Below, piece after piece: positions 34,316 to 44,039 of a stretch of DNA of 64,000 nucleotides. Numbering within the stretch: position 1 is the stretch's first letter; each line of letters opens with the position of its first letter. The notes beneath the pieces were generated by a model. The model was not told the DNA's origin. It worked only from the letters and a program-made list of their open reading frames with translations, and did no database searches. The stretch is taken from NCBI RefSeq assembly GCF_017815515.1, contig NZ_CP072611.1:1302001-1366000 (forward strand), read 5' to 3'. A program made the translations under genes and the position numbers. The DNA comes from Aureimonas populi. GTDB taxonomy: Bacteria; Pseudomonadota; Alphaproteobacteria; Rhizobiales; Rhizobiaceae.

Positions 34316-34725
34316 GCGAACTCGTCATCAAGATCGAAGGCCACGCCTTTCCCGCCCGCTTCGAGAGCCAGGCCGCGCCCCGGACGGTGGCGGCGTTCCG
34401 CAAGCTCCTGCCCTATTCGGAACGGGTGATCCATGTCCGCTGGAGCGGCGAGGCGTGCTGGATTCCGCTCGGCGACACCGATTTCGGCCTCGGCTACGAG
34501 AACGCCACCAGCCACCCCCATCCCGGCCAGATGATCCTCTATCCTGGCGGCGTCTCGGAAACGGAGATCCTCCTCGCCTACGGCCCCGTCGCCTTCGCCT
34601 CCAAGGCCGGGCCGCTGGCGGGCAACCATTTCCTGACGATCACCGATGGCCTCGACAAGCTTGCCGAGCTCGGCCGCGACACGCTCTGGCACGGCGCCAA
34701 GCCCATTCTCTTCTCGGCTTCGTAA
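34312..34725 (+). CDS. DUF3830 family protein
   Basis: Small cytoplasmic protein of 137 residues. It matches the DUF3830 pattern: TVAAFRKLLPY, HVRWSGEACWIPLG, YENATSHPHPGQMILYPGG, SETEILLAYGP and GPLAGNHFLTI. Related structures have a cyclophilin-like beta barrel; no reaction is established. The ATGA overlap with the dihydropyrimidinase gene means tight coexpression. Helper protein or ring-opening partner are both possible. Confidence 0.8.
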   Translation: MSELVIKIEGHAFPARFESQAAPRTVAAFRKLLPYSERVIHVRWSGEACWIPLGDTDFGLGYENATSHPHPGQMILYPGGVSETEILLAYGPVAFASKAGPLAGNHFLTITDGLDKLAELGRDTLWHGAKPILFSAS

Positions 34726-34817
34726 GCCCGGCCGGGCAGGGGGATCGGCCCCGGGCGCCCTCCGGGAGGTGAGGAAAAACCACCGATCCGCCATCCGATG
34801 CGGTATGGGATGGTTCC

Positions 34818-36281
34818 ATGTGGAGCACCCTCTCGACCTACTGGCCGCATCTTCTGGCCGTCCTCTCCGTGGCGATGGCCGCGGCCGGGATCATCCACGC
34901 GGTGATGACCAAGGAGGAGGTGCGCGCGGCCATCGGATGGGTGGGCGTCATCATCCTCTCCCCGATCCTGGGCGCCCTCGTCTACGCGGTGGCCGGGATC
35001 AACCGGATCCGGCGCGCCTCCATCACCTCGGAGCGCCGCAGGACCAGCTCCGCCGTCCTCTCGCGGCTGGGGCAGGCAGACGTGCCGCGCTCGCTCGTGA
35101 CCGATCTGTTCGGAGAGCGGTTCGGGGCCATGAAGACGCTCGGCGACCGGGTGTCGAAACACCCCATGACCTCGGGCAACGCGATCCTCCTCCTGAAGGA
35201 TGGCGACGAGGCCTATGCGGCGATGATCGCGGCGATCGACGGCGCGCGCCGGAGCATCATCCTCGAAACCTACATCTTCGATCGCGACGCCATCGGCCTG
35301 CGGCTGGCGGGCCGGCTGATCGCGGCGGTGGGCAGGGGGATCGAGGTTCGCGTGCTGATCGACGCGGTGGGCGCCAGATACTCCGCGCCCAGCATAATCG
35401 GCGACCTGCGGGCCGGCGGGGTTCCGGTCGAGCTGTTCAACGGCCGGCTCATCGCGGGACTGCGCCTGCCCTATGCCAATCTGCGCACGCACCGCAAGAT
35501 CCTGGTCGTGGACGGCGCGGTGGCCTTCGCGGGGGGCATGAACATTCGCGAAGGCTTCACCCGCGAGTTCGCGGGCGAGGCCTTCTCGCGCGACACGCAT
35601 TTCCGGCTGACCGGCCCGGCGGTGTCGGAGCTTTTCCAGGTGGCGGCGCAGGACTGGCGCTTCGCCTCCGGCCTCGCGCTGGAGGGCGAGGCGTGGCGGG
35701 CCGCGCTGCCGCCCACCGCGCCGTTCGGCGCGCCCGTCTTCGTGCGGACCGTGCCCTCGGGGCCGGACGCGATGGTGGAGACGAGCCACCGGATGCTGAT
35801 GGGGGCGTTCTCGGTGGCCCAGCGCTCCATCCGCATCATGTCGCCCTACTTCCTGCCCGACCGCGAGTTGATCAGCGCGCTGACGACGGCGGCCCGGCGC
35901 GGCGTGGAGGTCGATATCGTCGTGCCGGCCAACAACAACCTTTTCCTCGTCGACAGGGCGATGCTGGCGCAGTTCGACCAGGTGCTGAAAAACTATTGCC
36001 GGATCTGGCGCCGGCCCGGGGCCTTCGACCATTCCAAGCTGCTCTGCGTGGACGGGGTGTGGGCCTTCATCGGTTCCTCCAACCTCGATCCCCGCTCGCT
36101 GCGCCTGAATTTCGAGATCGACATGGAGGTGCTCGACGCGCAGTTCGCCGGAGACATCGACCAGCGGATCGCCGAGGCCATCGAAGGCGCCGAGGCGGTG
36201 ACGCTGGAAGGCCTGCGCGCCCGGCCCTTCCCGATCCGGCTCATGGACCGGCTCCTGTGGCTCGGCTCGCCTTATCTCTGA
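34818..36281 (+). CDS. cls: Cardiolipin synthase (phospholipase D superfamily)
   Basis: Membrane-bound phosphatidyltransferase of 487 residues making cardiolipin from two phosphatidylglycerols, or from phosphatidylglycerol plus another phospholipid. Two hydrophobic N-terminal helices (about residues 10-30 and 40-60) precede two HKD catalytic motifs: HRKILVVDG near residue 230 and HSKLLCVDG near residue 407, each followed by the GG/GS-x-N element (FAGGMNIREGF and IGSSNLDPRS). Size and layout match ClsA. It starts 92 bases after the DUF3830 gene and is probably a separate, housekeeping unit. Confidence 0.93.
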   Translation: MWSTLSTYWPHLLAVLSVAMAAAGIIHAVMTKEEVRAAIGWVGVIILSPILGALVYAVAGINRIRRASITSERRRTSSAVLSRLGQADVPRSLVTDLFGERFGAMKTLGDRVSKHPMTSGNAILLLKDGDEAYAAMIAAIDGARRSIILETYIFDRDAIGLRLAGRLIAAVGRGIEVRVLIDAVGARYSAPSIIGDLRAGGVPVELFNGRLIAGLRLPYANLRTHRKILVVDGAVAFAGGMNIREGFTREFAGEAFSRDTHFRLTGPAVSELFQVAAQDWRFASGLALEGEAWRAALPPTAPFGAPVFVRTVPSGPDAMVETSHRMLMGAFSVAQRSIRIMSPYFLPDRELISALTTAARRGVEVDIVVPANNNLFLVDRAMLAQFDQVLKNYCRIWRRPGAFDHSKLLCVDGVWAFIGSSNLDPRSLRLNFEIDMEVLDAQFAGDIDQRIAEAIEGAEAVTLEGLRARPFPIRLMDRLLWLGSPYL

Positions 36282-36294
36282 GGTCTCCGAGGCG

Positions 36295-37416
36295 TCAGCC
36301 CGGAGGCACGAACTGCCCCGTGTCGAGGAAACGGTCCAGCATCTGCCGGTAGGGGCTGATGTCGATGCCCTGCGCCTTCAGCCATGCGGGGTTGAAATAG
36401 GTGTCGGCGTAACGCTGCCCGCTGTCGCAGATCAGCGTCACCACCGAGCCCTCCTTCCCCGAGGCCATCATGTTGGCCGCCACCCAGCACAGGCCGAAGA
36501 AGTTCGTGCCCGTGGAGCCGCCGATCTGGCGGAAGAGGCGTTCGGACAGCACGTGCGCCGCCGCGATGGAGGCGGCGTCCGGAACGCGGATCATGTGGTC
36601 GATCACGCCCGGCATGAAGGAGGGCTCGACCCGCGGGCGCCCGATGCCCTCGATCCGCGAGCCGGCGGCCGTGATCAAGGCGTCGCCCGTGCGCCACGCG
36701 TCGTAGAAGGCCGAGTTCTCCACATCCACCACGCAAAGGCGCGTATCGAGATTGCGATAGCGGATATAGCGGCCCAGCGTGGCCGAGGTGCCGCCCGTGC
36801 CCGCGCTCATCACGAGCCATTCGGGCACCGGGAACTCCTCGCTGTCGAGCTGGCGGAAGATGCTTTCGGCGATGTTGTTGTTGCCGCGCCAGTCCGTCGC
36901 GCGCTCCGCGTTGGTGAACTGGTCGAGATAATGGCCGCCGGTTTCGGCGGCCACGCGCATGGCCACGTCGTAGACCTCGCCCGCCCGCTCCACGAAATGG
37001 CACTGCCCGCCGAAGCTCTCGATCGTCTGGATCTTCTGCCGGCTGGTGGAGGAGGGCATGACGGCGATGAAGCGCAGCCCGAGCAGGCGGGCGAAATAGG
37101 CCTCGCTCACGGCCGTGGAGCCGGAGGAGGCCTCCACGAGCGTCGTATCGCGCCCGATGCGCCCGTTGCAGATCCCGTAGAGGAACAGCGAGCGGGCGAG
37201 CCGGTGCTTGAGGCTGCCGGTGGGGTGCGTGCTCTCGTCCTTCAGATAGATGGAGACGCCCTTCAGCCCCGGAAACAGCGGCTTGAGCAGATGCGTGTCG
37301 GCCGAGCGCCGCCCGTCGCCCTCGAGGAGCGCGATGGCCTGGCGCGCCCATTCGCGCTCCCGGCAGTCCGGCAGCGGCAGGAGGGTGGGGCAGGTCCGGC
37401 TTTCGGGACCGGTCAT
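36295..37416 (-). CDS. PLP-dependent cysteine desulfhydrase-like protein (Cds1-type cysteine synthase family)
   Basis: Fold-type II PLP enzyme of 373 residues. The cofactor lysine is in [13 protein letters not shown] and the phosphate-binding glycine loop in [12 protein letters not shown]. The segments [60 protein letters not shown] and [15 protein letters not shown] match the group containing mycobacterial and corynebacterial Cds1, which splits L-cysteine to pyruvate, ammonia and sulfide. Ordinary CysK lacks these. Its ATG overlaps the M20 amidohydrolase stop as ATGA. It is last in the operon, so it would act on the end product of the pathway. A cysteine synthase role is the alternative. Confidence 0.82.
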   Translation of the reverse strand: MTGPESRTCPTLLPLPDCREREWARQAIALLEGDGRRSADTHLLKPLFPGLKGVSIYLKDESTHPTGSLKHRLARSLFLYGICNGRIGRDTTLVEASSGSTAVSEAYFARLLGLRFIAVMPSSTSRQKIQTIESFGGQCHFVERAGEVYDVAMRVAAETGGHYLDQFTNAERATDWRGNNNIAESIFRQLDSEEFPVPEWLVMSAGTGGTSATLGRYIRYRNLDTRLCVVDVENSAFYDAWRTGDALITAAGSRIEGIGRPRVEPSFMPGVIDHMIRVPDAASIAAAHVLSERLFRQIGGSTGTNFFGLCWVAANMMASGKEGSVVTLICDSGQRYADTYFNPAWLKAQGIDISPYRQMLDRFLDTGQFVPPG

Positions 37417-38621
37417 GCGGGCTCCTCGCGCGGCGCGCGGGAGGGTTCGGCCCCGCCCGCGCCCAGGCGCCGGCGCACCAGCTCGCACCAGTAGGAGCAC
37501 CCCCAGGCGATGGCCTCGTCGTCGAAATCATAGGCGGGGTGATGGAGGCCCGCGCTCGGCCCGTTGCCGATATTGATCATCGCGCCCGGCACCTCGGCGA
37601 GCATGAAGGCGAAATCCTCGCCGCCGAGCGTGGCCGGCATGTCGCGGCCGACCCGCCCCACGCCCGCCACCGCCTCGGCCGCGAGGGCCGCGAGCTCGGT
37701 TTCGCGCGCATGGTTGACGGTGACGGGATAGTGGCGCGAATAGTCGAGCCGGCCGCTGGCCCCGAAGGCCGCGGCGATGCCCGACACCGCCTGCCCCAGC
37801 CGCGTCTCGACATGGGCGCGGACATCCTCCTTCAGCGTGCGCACGGTGCCCGTCAGGCGGATGCTCTGCGGTATGACGTTGAAGGCGTCGCCGCCGTGGA
37901 TCGTGGTGATGGAGATCACCGCGCTGTCCATGGGGTCGATCGTGCGCGCCGCGATGGCCTGCACGGCCTGCACGAGGGCCGCCGTCACTGGCACCGGGTC
38001 CACCGTCTGGTGCGGCGAGGCCGCGTGCCCGCCCACCCCCTCGATCTCGATCCCTATCATGTCCACCGAGCCCATGATCGGGCCGGGCGCGATGGTGAAC
38101 TCGCCCACGGGCAGGCCCGGCCGGTTGTGCATCGCATAGACCTCCTGCACCGGCCAGCGCCGGAACAGGCCGTCCTCCATCATCGCCCGCGCCCCCGCGC
38201 CGCCTTCCTCCGCCGGCTGGAAGATCAGCACCGCCGTGCCGTCGAACGCCCGCTCGCGCGCCAGCCCCATGGCGGCGCCGAGCAGCATGGTGGTGTGGCC
38301 GTCATGGCCGCAGGCATGCATCTTCCCCGCCGCCAGCGAGGCCCAGGGCTTGCCGGTCGCCTCCGCGATGGGCAGCGCGTCCATGTCCGCCCGCAGGCCG
38401 ATGGCGCGCCCCGAGGCGTCCGTGCGCCCGCGCACCACCGCGACGACGCCGCTGCCCCCGACACCCTCCACCACCTCGTCGCAGCCCATCGCGCGCAGGG
38501 CGGCCGCGACCTTCGCCGATGTTCGCGGCAGATCGTAGAGGAGTTCCGGGTTGCGATGCAGATCGCGCCGGAACGCGATGAGTTCGTCCAGGTGATCGCT
38601 CACCCAGTTGTCGACGGCCAT
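37413..38621 (-). CDS. M20D family amidohydrolase (N-acyl amino acid deacylase-like)
   Basis: Cytoplasmic metallopeptidase of 402 residues. It begins [17 protein letters not shown] and has the metal ligands in [40 protein letters not shown] and the final LGGEDFAFM. These are M20D signatures, as in hippurate hydrolase, IAA-amino acid hydrolase and YtnL-type N-acetylcysteine deacetylases. ATG at 38621 sits where homology starts; the frame upstream belongs to other reading. It lies between ATC hydrolase and cysteine desulfhydrase genes, so hydrolysis of an N-acyl- or N-carbamoyl-cysteine is a reasonable guess. M20C rather than M20D would be the more usual carbamoylase, which weakens the carbamoyl option. 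Confidence 0.88.
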   Translation of the reverse strand: MAVDNWVSDHLDELIAFRRDLHRNPELLYDLPRTSAKVAAALRAMGCDEVVEGVGGSGVVAVVRGRTDASGRAIGLRADMDALPIAEATGKPWASLAAGKMHACGHDGHTTMLLGAAMGLARERAFDGTAVLIFQPAEEGGAGARAMMEDGLFRRWPVQEVYAMHNRPGLPVGEFTIAPGPIMGSVDMIGIEIEGVGGHAASPHQTVDPVPVTAALVQAVQAIAARTIDPMDSAVISITTIHGGDAFNVIPQSIRLTGTVRTLKEDVRAHVETRLGQAVSGIAAAFGASGRLDYSRHYPVTVNHARETELAALAAEAVAGVGRVGRDMPATLGGEDFAFMLAEVPGAMINIGNGPSAGLHHPAYDFDDEAIAWGCSYWCELVRRRLGAGGAEPSRAPREEPA

Positions 38622-39133
38622 GGTCTTTCCTCGGGTTGGAGGCTTTGGTCTTCGTGCGCCCCGTCGTCGGGGCCCGCCATTCGGTAGCGGAAATCGCAGT
38701 GGCTCGCCCCGCCCATGATGGTCTGGGTCCGGGTCATCTTCATCTTCGGATTGTATCCGATGCAGAAATCGCCATCGCGGTTGCAGGACAGGAGATGGCC
38801 GATGCGGCCGAGCCCCATCTCGCGGTACATCTCCGCGTAGCGGCAGCGAAGGACGTTGAAGTCCAGCCGCTCCGCCGAGGTCTCGACCGTCTCGATCCGC
38901 AGCGCGTCGTCCTTGGTCCACAGCGGCAGGATCGCCGCGAAGTCCTCGAAATCGGGCTCGCGGCCGAGCGCCTCGGCAAAGCCGCGCCCCTGCTCGATCG
39001 CCGAGCGGCTGACCGCCTGGCCGATCACCGCGTCGGCCTCCTCCACGCCGGAGCGGGCCGCGATCGTCTCGTGCACGTTCTTCAGAATTTGCGCCTCGAT
39101 GCGGCGGCGCTCGAGCATGGGCAGGTCGGTCAC
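38600..39133 (-). CDS. L-2-amino-thiazoline-4-carboxylic acid (ATC) hydrolase family protein
   Basis: Protein of 177 residues matching the ATC hydrolase family: FAAILPLWTKDDALRIE, LDFNVLRCRYAEMYREMG, LSCNRDGDFCIGYNP, MTRTQTIMGGA and CDFRYRM. The known member AtcB from Pseudomonas opens the thiazoline ring of ATC on the way to L-cysteine. The conserved cysteines in NVLRCRYAEM and LSCNRD are visible. The GTG at 39133 gives the fullest match; ATG 39118 is an alternative and neither has a strong ribosome site. Its end overlaps the amidohydrolase start by 22 bases. The last 20 or so residues are charged and unlike the family core. Confidence 0.78.
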   Translation of the reverse strand: MTDLPMLERRRIEAQILKNVHETIAARSGVEEADAVIGQAVSRSAIEQGRGFAEALGREPDFEDFAAILPLWTKDDALRIETVETSAERLDFNVLRCRYAEMYREMGLGRIGHLLSCNRDGDFCIGYNPKMKMTRTQTIMGGASHCDFRYRMAGPDDGAHEDQSLQPEERPWPSTTG

Positions 39134-39147
39134 GGGGCTCTCGCGGG

Positions 39148-40479
39148 TCAGGATTGGGGCAGTTCGATGCGATCCCGGCGGCGCAGCCAGGCAAGGTAGG
39201 AAGGCGCGATGCGGCGGGCCAGCGAATGGAAGGGCAGGGGCCGGGGCTCGGACACCGGCAGCGCCAGATCGCCCACCGCCTCGCCATGGACCGCGCGCGC
39301 CATCTCGCGCCCGAGCGAGACGCCCACCGCCACCCCGCGCCCGTTGCAGCCGATCCAGGCCCAGCCGTCCGGCCCGAGCTGGTGCACGCGCGGGAAACGG
39401 TCCCACGTCATGCCCAGATAGCCGCTCCACACATGCGTCATGCGGGCCTGCCCCAGCGCGGGAAAGGCTTCGGCGAGGTTGCGGGAGGCCTTCTCGGCCA
39501 CGCGCCGCGCCACGTCCCGGCGGCCCGGCACCACCCCGCCGGTGATGAGGCGGTTGCGCGCGTCGTAGCGGAAGAAGCGCAGGTCGCCTCGCGTGTCGGA
39601 GACGGCCTGCCGCCCCGGCACGATGGCTGCGCGCAGGGGCTCGGCCACGGGTTCCGTCGCCATCTGCCAGGACAGGACCGGCACGATGGAGCGCGCCAGC
39701 CGGCTGGCGAAGCCGGGCACGATCTCGCCCGTATAGGCGTTGGAGCAGAGCAGGAAATGGCGCGCCCGCACCTCCCCTCGCGCCCCGCCGACGATCCAGC
39801 GGCCATCCTCGCGCCGCCAGCCCGTCGCCGGGCTCGCCTCGTGGATCGTGGCGCCATGGCGCTCGGCGGCGGCGGCAAGGCCGCGCGAGAGCGCCAGCGG
39901 GTTCACGTGCCCGCCCGTCGGGTTGAGCATTCCGGCATACCAGAAGTCGGAGCCCAGCAGCGCGCGCGTCTCGTCCCGGTCGAGCAGCCGGGCCGGAAAG
40001 CCGAAGCGGCTCCAGGCCTCCACGCGCGCCCTGGACAGGCGCGCCCGGCCGGGCGAATGGGCCGGCTGGAACCAGCCCGTCTGCTCGGCCTCCGCTTCGA
40101 TGTCTTCCTCTCGCACGATGTCGAAGAGCAGGCTCGCGCTGTTGCCGATGAGGCGGGCGAAGCGTTCGCCCGCCTCGCCGTAGCGCGCGGCGATGGCGTC
40201 CGGCTCGGCGGCGGTCATGGTGGGGATGACCTGCCCGTTGTTGCGGCCCGAGGCGCCCCAGCCGACCGCCATCGCCTCCAGGACGACGACCCTCTGGCCG
40301 GCCCGCGCCAGATGCAGCGCCGCCGAAAGCCCCGTCAGCCCGCCGCCCACGATCACCGTGTCGGCCTCGACGGCGCCTTGCAGGGCCGGCGCCAAAGGGC
40401 GCGCCGGCGCGGTCTGCGCCCAGATCGAGGCAGGAAACGCGACGCCGTCCGCCTGCTTGCCCGTAGTGTCCATGGCCAT
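39148..40479 (-). CDS. FAD-dependent amine / D-amino acid oxidoreductase (DAO family)
   Basis: Flavoprotein of about 443 residues. The FAD-binding motif is VIVGGGLTGLSAALHLARAG near residue 43, followed by EAMAVGWGASGRNNGQVIPT, the PuuB/YgaF-like pattern. The end has WAWIGCNGRGVAVGVSLGREMA. Family members oxidise secondary amines, gamma-glutamylputrescine or D-amino acids. GAGGCGGAGC just before ATG 40479 supports that start; ATG 40491, which would overlap the transporter ATPase stop as ATGA, is also possible. In an operon with ATC hydrolase, oxidation of a thiazolidine to a thiazoline is conceivable but speculative. Confidence 0.85.
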   Translation of the reverse strand: MAMDTTGKQADGVAFPASIWAQTAPARPLAPALQGAVEADTVIVGGGLTGLSAALHLARAGQRVVVLEAMAVGWGASGRNNGQVIPTMTAAEPDAIAARYGEAGERFARLIGNSASLLFDIVREEDIEAEAEQTGWFQPAHSPGRARLSRARVEAWSRFGFPARLLDRDETRALLGSDFWYAGMLNPTGGHVNPLALSRGLAAAAERHGATIHEASPATGWRREDGRWIVGGARGEVRARHFLLCSNAYTGEIVPGFASRLARSIVPVLSWQMATEPVAEPLRAAIVPGRQAVSDTRGDLRFFRYDARNRLITGGVVPGRRDVARRVAEKASRNLAEAFPALGQARMTHVWSGYLGMTWDRFPRVHQLGPDGWAWIGCNGRGVAVGVSLGREMARAVHGEAVGDLALPVSEPRPLPFHSLARRIAPSYLAWLRRRDRIELPQS

Positions 40480-40487
40480 GCTCCGCC

Positions 40488-42128
40488 TCATGCCGCGTTG
40501 GAAACGGGCGGCTCCCACGAGCGGCCCGGAATGGAAGCGAGCAGCGAGCGGGTGTAGGGGTGGACGGGATCGGCGAAGACACTTGCGGTCGGCCCGGTTT
40601 CCACGATCTCGCCTTTCGACATGACGATCACTCTGTCGCAGAGCTGGGCGGCCACGCGCAGATCGTGCGTGACGAAGAGCAGCGAGAGTTGCAGGCGCTC
40701 GCGAAGGCCGGCCAGGAGCTTCAGCACCTGCGCCTGCACGGAGACGTCGAGGGCGGAGACCGGTTCGTCCGCCACGATCACGCGCGGCTCCATGGCGAGC
40801 GCGCGGGCGATGCCGATCCTCTGGCGCTGCCCGCCGGAGAATTCGTGCGGGTAGCGGTCGGCGGCGGCGGGGGGCAGCTCCACCAGCGCGAGCAGCTCGC
40901 GCGCCCGGCCTTCCGCGACATGGCGCGGCACGCCCTGCACGATGGGCCCCTGCGCGATCAGGTCGAGAACCTTGCGGCGCGGGTTGAGGGAGGCCATCGG
41001 GTCCTGGAACACCATCTGGATGTCCTTGCGCAGCGCGCGCATCTCGCGCCTCGATGCGGCGATGAGGTCGCGCCCGTCGATGTGCACCTGCCCCCCGTCG
41101 GCCTCCAGCAGGCGCGTGACGAGCCGGGATACGGTGGTCTTTCCCGATCCGCTCTCGCCCACCACGCCGAGCGTCTCGCCCCGCCGCAGTTCGAAGGACA
41201 GGTCCTTGACCGCCGTCACGGCGCCGCGCCGGCCGCCCAGGAAGCCGCCGCGCGCGGCGAAGGTCTTGCGCAGATGCCGCGCCTCCAGCACGACCGGCCC
41301 GTCGCCGGGCGCCCGCGCCGGGGGCGGGGTCAGCGCCGGGACGGCGGCGATGAGCTTTCTCGTATAGGGGTGCTGCGGGTTGCGCAGCACCTCCGCCGCC
41401 GGCCCCTGTTCCACCATCTCGCCCAGCCGCAGCACCGCGATGCGGTCGGCGATCTCGGCCACCACCCCGAAATCGTGGGTGATGAAGAGGATGCCCGCCC
41501 CGTGCGAGGCCTGGAGGTCCTTGATCAGCTTCAGGATCTGTTTCTGCGTGGTCACGTCCAGCGCCGTCGTCGGCTCGTCGGCGATGATCAGCCGGGGCTG
41601 GAGCACCAGCGCCATGGCGATCATGACGCGCTGGCGCTGGCCGCCCGATATCTGGTGCGGATAGGCGTTATAGGCCGAGGCGGGGTCGGGTATGTGCACG
41701 TCGGCGAGGATGGAGAGCACCCGCGCCCTGCGCTCGGCGCGGTTCAGCCCCGTGTGGAGGCGCAGCACCTCGTCGATCTGCCAGCCGACGGTCTTCTGCG
41801 GGTTCAGCGCCGTCATCGGCTCCTGGAAGATCATGCCGATCTTGTCGCCCCGAAGGGCGCGCATACGGCCGGGCGACAAGGCGAGGAGGTCCTCGCCGTC
41901 GAGCCGGATCGTCCCTTCGCGAACGCGCACATGCGGCTCGGGCAGGAGGCGCATCACCGCGTTGGCAGCCAGCGACTTGCCCGAGCCGCTCTCGCCCACC
42001 AGGCAGACGATCTCGCCCTCGCGCACCCGCAGGTCGAAACCCCACAGGGCGTCCGGCCGGTCGGAGCCGGCGGGCAGCGAGATGCGCAGGCCCTCGATCT
42101 CCAGAATGGTCTTTTGCTCGCCGTTCAT
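40488..42128 (-). CDS. Dipeptide/oligopeptide ABC transporter ATPase, fused DppD-DppF type
   Basis: Cytoplasmic protein of 546 residues with two complete ATPase domains. First domain: [42 protein letters not shown] and [14 protein letters not shown]. Second domain: [42 protein letters not shown] and [14 protein letters not shown]. This resembles GsiA and YejF, where DppD and DppF are one chain. ATG 42126-42128 overlaps the DppC stop as ATGA. It powers the family-5 importer encoded upstream and is followed directly by the FAD oxidoreductase gene. Confidence 0.94.
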   Translation of the reverse strand: MNGEQKTILEIEGLRISLPAGSDRPDALWGFDLRVREGEIVCLVGESGSGKSLAANAVMRLLPEPHVRVREGTIRLDGEDLLALSPGRMRALRGDKIGMIFQEPMTALNPQKTVGWQIDEVLRLHTGLNRAERRARVLSILADVHIPDPASAYNAYPHQISGGQRQRVMIAMALVLQPRLIIADEPTTALDVTTQKQILKLIKDLQASHGAGILFITHDFGVVAEIADRIAVLRLGEMVEQGPAAEVLRNPQHPYTRKLIAAVPALTPPPARAPGDGPVVLEARHLRKTFAARGGFLGGRRGAVTAVKDLSFELRRGETLGVVGESGSGKTTVSRLVTRLLEADGGQVHIDGRDLIAASRREMRALRKDIQMVFQDPMASLNPRRKVLDLIAQGPIVQGVPRHVAEGRARELLALVELPPAAADRYPHEFSGGQRQRIGIARALAMEPRVIVADEPVSALDVSVQAQVLKLLAGLRERLQLSLLFVTHDLRVAAQLCDRVIVMSKGEIVETGPTASVFADPVHPYTRSLLASIPGRSWEPPVSNAA

Positions 42129-43000
42129 CGCTTCTGCCTCGGATTCAGCGCGTCGTTGAGGCCCTCGCCCATGAGGCTGAAGGAGAGCACGGTGAAGAGG
42201 ATCGCAAGGCCCGGAAACACCGCGCAGTACCAGGCGGTGCGCAGGACCGAGCGGCCCTGCCCGATCATGTTGCCCCAGCTCGCATAGTTCGGGTCGCCGA
42301 GCGAGAGGAATGCGAGCGCGCTCTCCATCAGGATCGAGGTGGCCATGACGACGGAGGCGAAGACGATGACCGGCGGCAGCGCGTTGGGCAGGATTTCCCG
42401 GAAGATGATCGACAGGTCGCCCACGCCCAGATTGCGCGCCGCGTCGACGAACTCGCGCCGGCGCAGGGACATGAACTCGGCGCGCACCATGCGGGCGGGC
42501 GCCGTCCACGAGACGATGCCGATGGCCACGACGATGTTGCCGATGCTGGAGCCGAAGATGGCCACGAGCGTGAGGAGAAGCACGAAGCTCGGAATGGTCT
42601 GGAACGCCTCGGTCACGCGCATCAGCGCGCCGTCCACCCAGCCGCCGAAATAGCCCGCCAGGGCGCCGATGACGACGCCGAGCGCGATCGAGATCAAGGT
42701 GGCGACGACCCCGATCATCAGCGAGATGCGCGCGCCGTGGACGATGCCCGACAGGATGTCGCGTCCGAGCTGGTCGGTGCCCAGCGGCGTGGCCGCCTCC
42801 GTGAAGGGCGCGGTCAGCGGCCGCCCGGCGAGGCGCATGGGGTCGCCGGGCGCCACGAGGTCGGCCAGGAGCGCCATCGCAACGACGATCGCAAAGAGCA
42901 CGAGGCCCAGCAAGGCGGCGCGGTTGCGGCGAAAGCGCCGCCACAGGACGAGGCCTCGCGCCGGCGCGGAGGGCGCCAGGGGCGTGTCGATCACGGTCAT
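42125..43000 (-). CDS. Dipeptide-type ABC transporter permease (DppC-like)
   Basis: Inner-membrane protein of 291 residues, about six helices. It has the DppC N-terminal cytoplasmic stretch RFRRNRAALLGLVLF, then GTDQLGRDILSGIVHGARISL and the EAA loop EFVDAARNLGVGDLSIIFREILPN. It pairs with the DppB-like subunit, overlapping its gene as ATGA (42997-43000). Confidence 0.94.
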   Translation of the reverse strand: MTVIDTPLAPSAPARGLVLWRRFRRNRAALLGLVLFAIVVAMALLADLVAPGDPMRLAGRPLTAPFTEAATPLGTDQLGRDILSGIVHGARISLMIGVVATLISIALGVVIGALAGYFGGWVDGALMRVTEAFQTIPSFVLLLTLVAIFGSSIGNIVVAIGIVSWTAPARMVRAEFMSLRRREFVDAARNLGVGDLSIIFREILPNALPPVIVFASVVMATSILMESALAFLSLGDPNYASWGNMIGQGRSVLRTAWYCAVFPGLAILFTVLSFSLMGEGLNDALNPRQKR

Positions 43001-43986
43001 TTCAGTTCGATCCTCGGGTCGAGCCAGGCGTAGACGAGGTCTGTCAGGATGTTGACGACGACCACGACGACGGAGCAGAGCGCGATGATTCCCATCAGCA
43101 TGTTGAGGTCCCGCTTCACCACGGAGGTGTAGGCGAGCTGCCCCAGACCCGGCAGCGAGAAGATCGTCTCCACGATCACCGAGCCGCCGAGGACGGTGGA
43201 GAATTGCAGGCCCAGCAGCGTGATGACCGGCAGGAGCGCGTTGCGCATGATGTGGTGCACCATCAGCCGCGTCTCGCCCGCCCCCTTGGCGCGCGCCGTG
43301 CGCACGAAGTCGAGCTCGCTCACCTCCAGCACGCTGGTGCGCATCAGGCGCATGTAGAAGGCGAGGTAGATCAGCGAGAGGGCGGCCGTGGGCATGACGA
43401 GATGGCGCGCCACGTCCACCACGTCGGCCCAGCCCGTGTTGAAGGCGCCGATCGTGCGGATGCCGCCCACGGGCAGCCAGCCCAGCGTGACCGAGAAGAG
43501 CAGGATCATCAGGAGGCTGAGGAAGAAGGAGGGCATGGCGTAGAAGACGAGGCCGAGCGTGGAGATCACGTTGTCGGTCAGCGAATAGGCCCTGCGGGCC
43601 GCGAAGGCGCCGAGCGCGACGCCGAAGACGAAGGCGATGGACAGCGAGCTCGCCATCAGGAGAAGCGTGTTGCCGAGCCTTGCCGTCAGGACGGTCAGCA
43701 CCGGCTGCTCATAGACGTAGGACCAGCCGAAATCGAGCCGGGCCAGCTTGCCGAGATAGAGCCAGAGCTGGACGAGAACGGGCTGGTCGAGCCCGTACTC
43801 GGCGCGCAGCCGGGCCACGAAGGCCGGATCGGCTCCGCCCATGTCGCCCACCAGCGCGTCCACCGTGTCGCCGGGGGCGAGCTTGATGAGGAGGAAGCTG
43901 CCGATCATGATCAGCACGAGGATGGGCACGGCCTTGACGACGCGCAGCGCCGCATAGGCCAGGATCGGGGGTATCGGCAGGGACAT
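42997..43986 (-). CDS. Dipeptide-type ABC transporter permease (DppB-like)
   Basis: Inner-membrane protein of 329 residues with about six helices. DppB features include LAPGDTVDALVGDMGG, the large periplasmic segment with YGLDQPVLVQLWLYL, the EAA loop RTARAKGAGETRLMVHHIMRNALLP and the end VETIFSLPGLGQLAYTSVV. AAGGAG lies ten bases before ATG 43986; the longer frame to 44082 overlaps the 3' end of the binding-protein gene and lacks homology. It follows the binding-protein gene by about 50 bases. Confidence 0.92.
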   Translation of the reverse strand: MSLPIPPILAYAALRVVKAVPILVLIMIGSFLLIKLAPGDTVDALVGDMGGADPAFVARLRAEYGLDQPVLVQLWLYLGKLARLDFGWSYVYEQPVLTVLTARLGNTLLLMASSLSIAFVFGVALGAFAARRAYSLTDNVISTLGLVFYAMPSFFLSLLMILLFSVTLGWLPVGGIRTIGAFNTGWADVVDVARHLVMPTAALSLIYLAFYMRLMRTSVLEVSELDFVRTARAKGAGETRLMVHHIMRNALLPVITLLGLQFSTVLGGSVIVETIFSLPGLGQLAYTSVVKRDLNMLMGIIALCSVVVVVVNILTDLVYAWLDPRIELK

Positions 43987-44039
43987 GGCGCCGGGCTCCT
44001 TGCGAACGGGGCCGGGGCTCGCGCCCCGGCGCAGGACCG

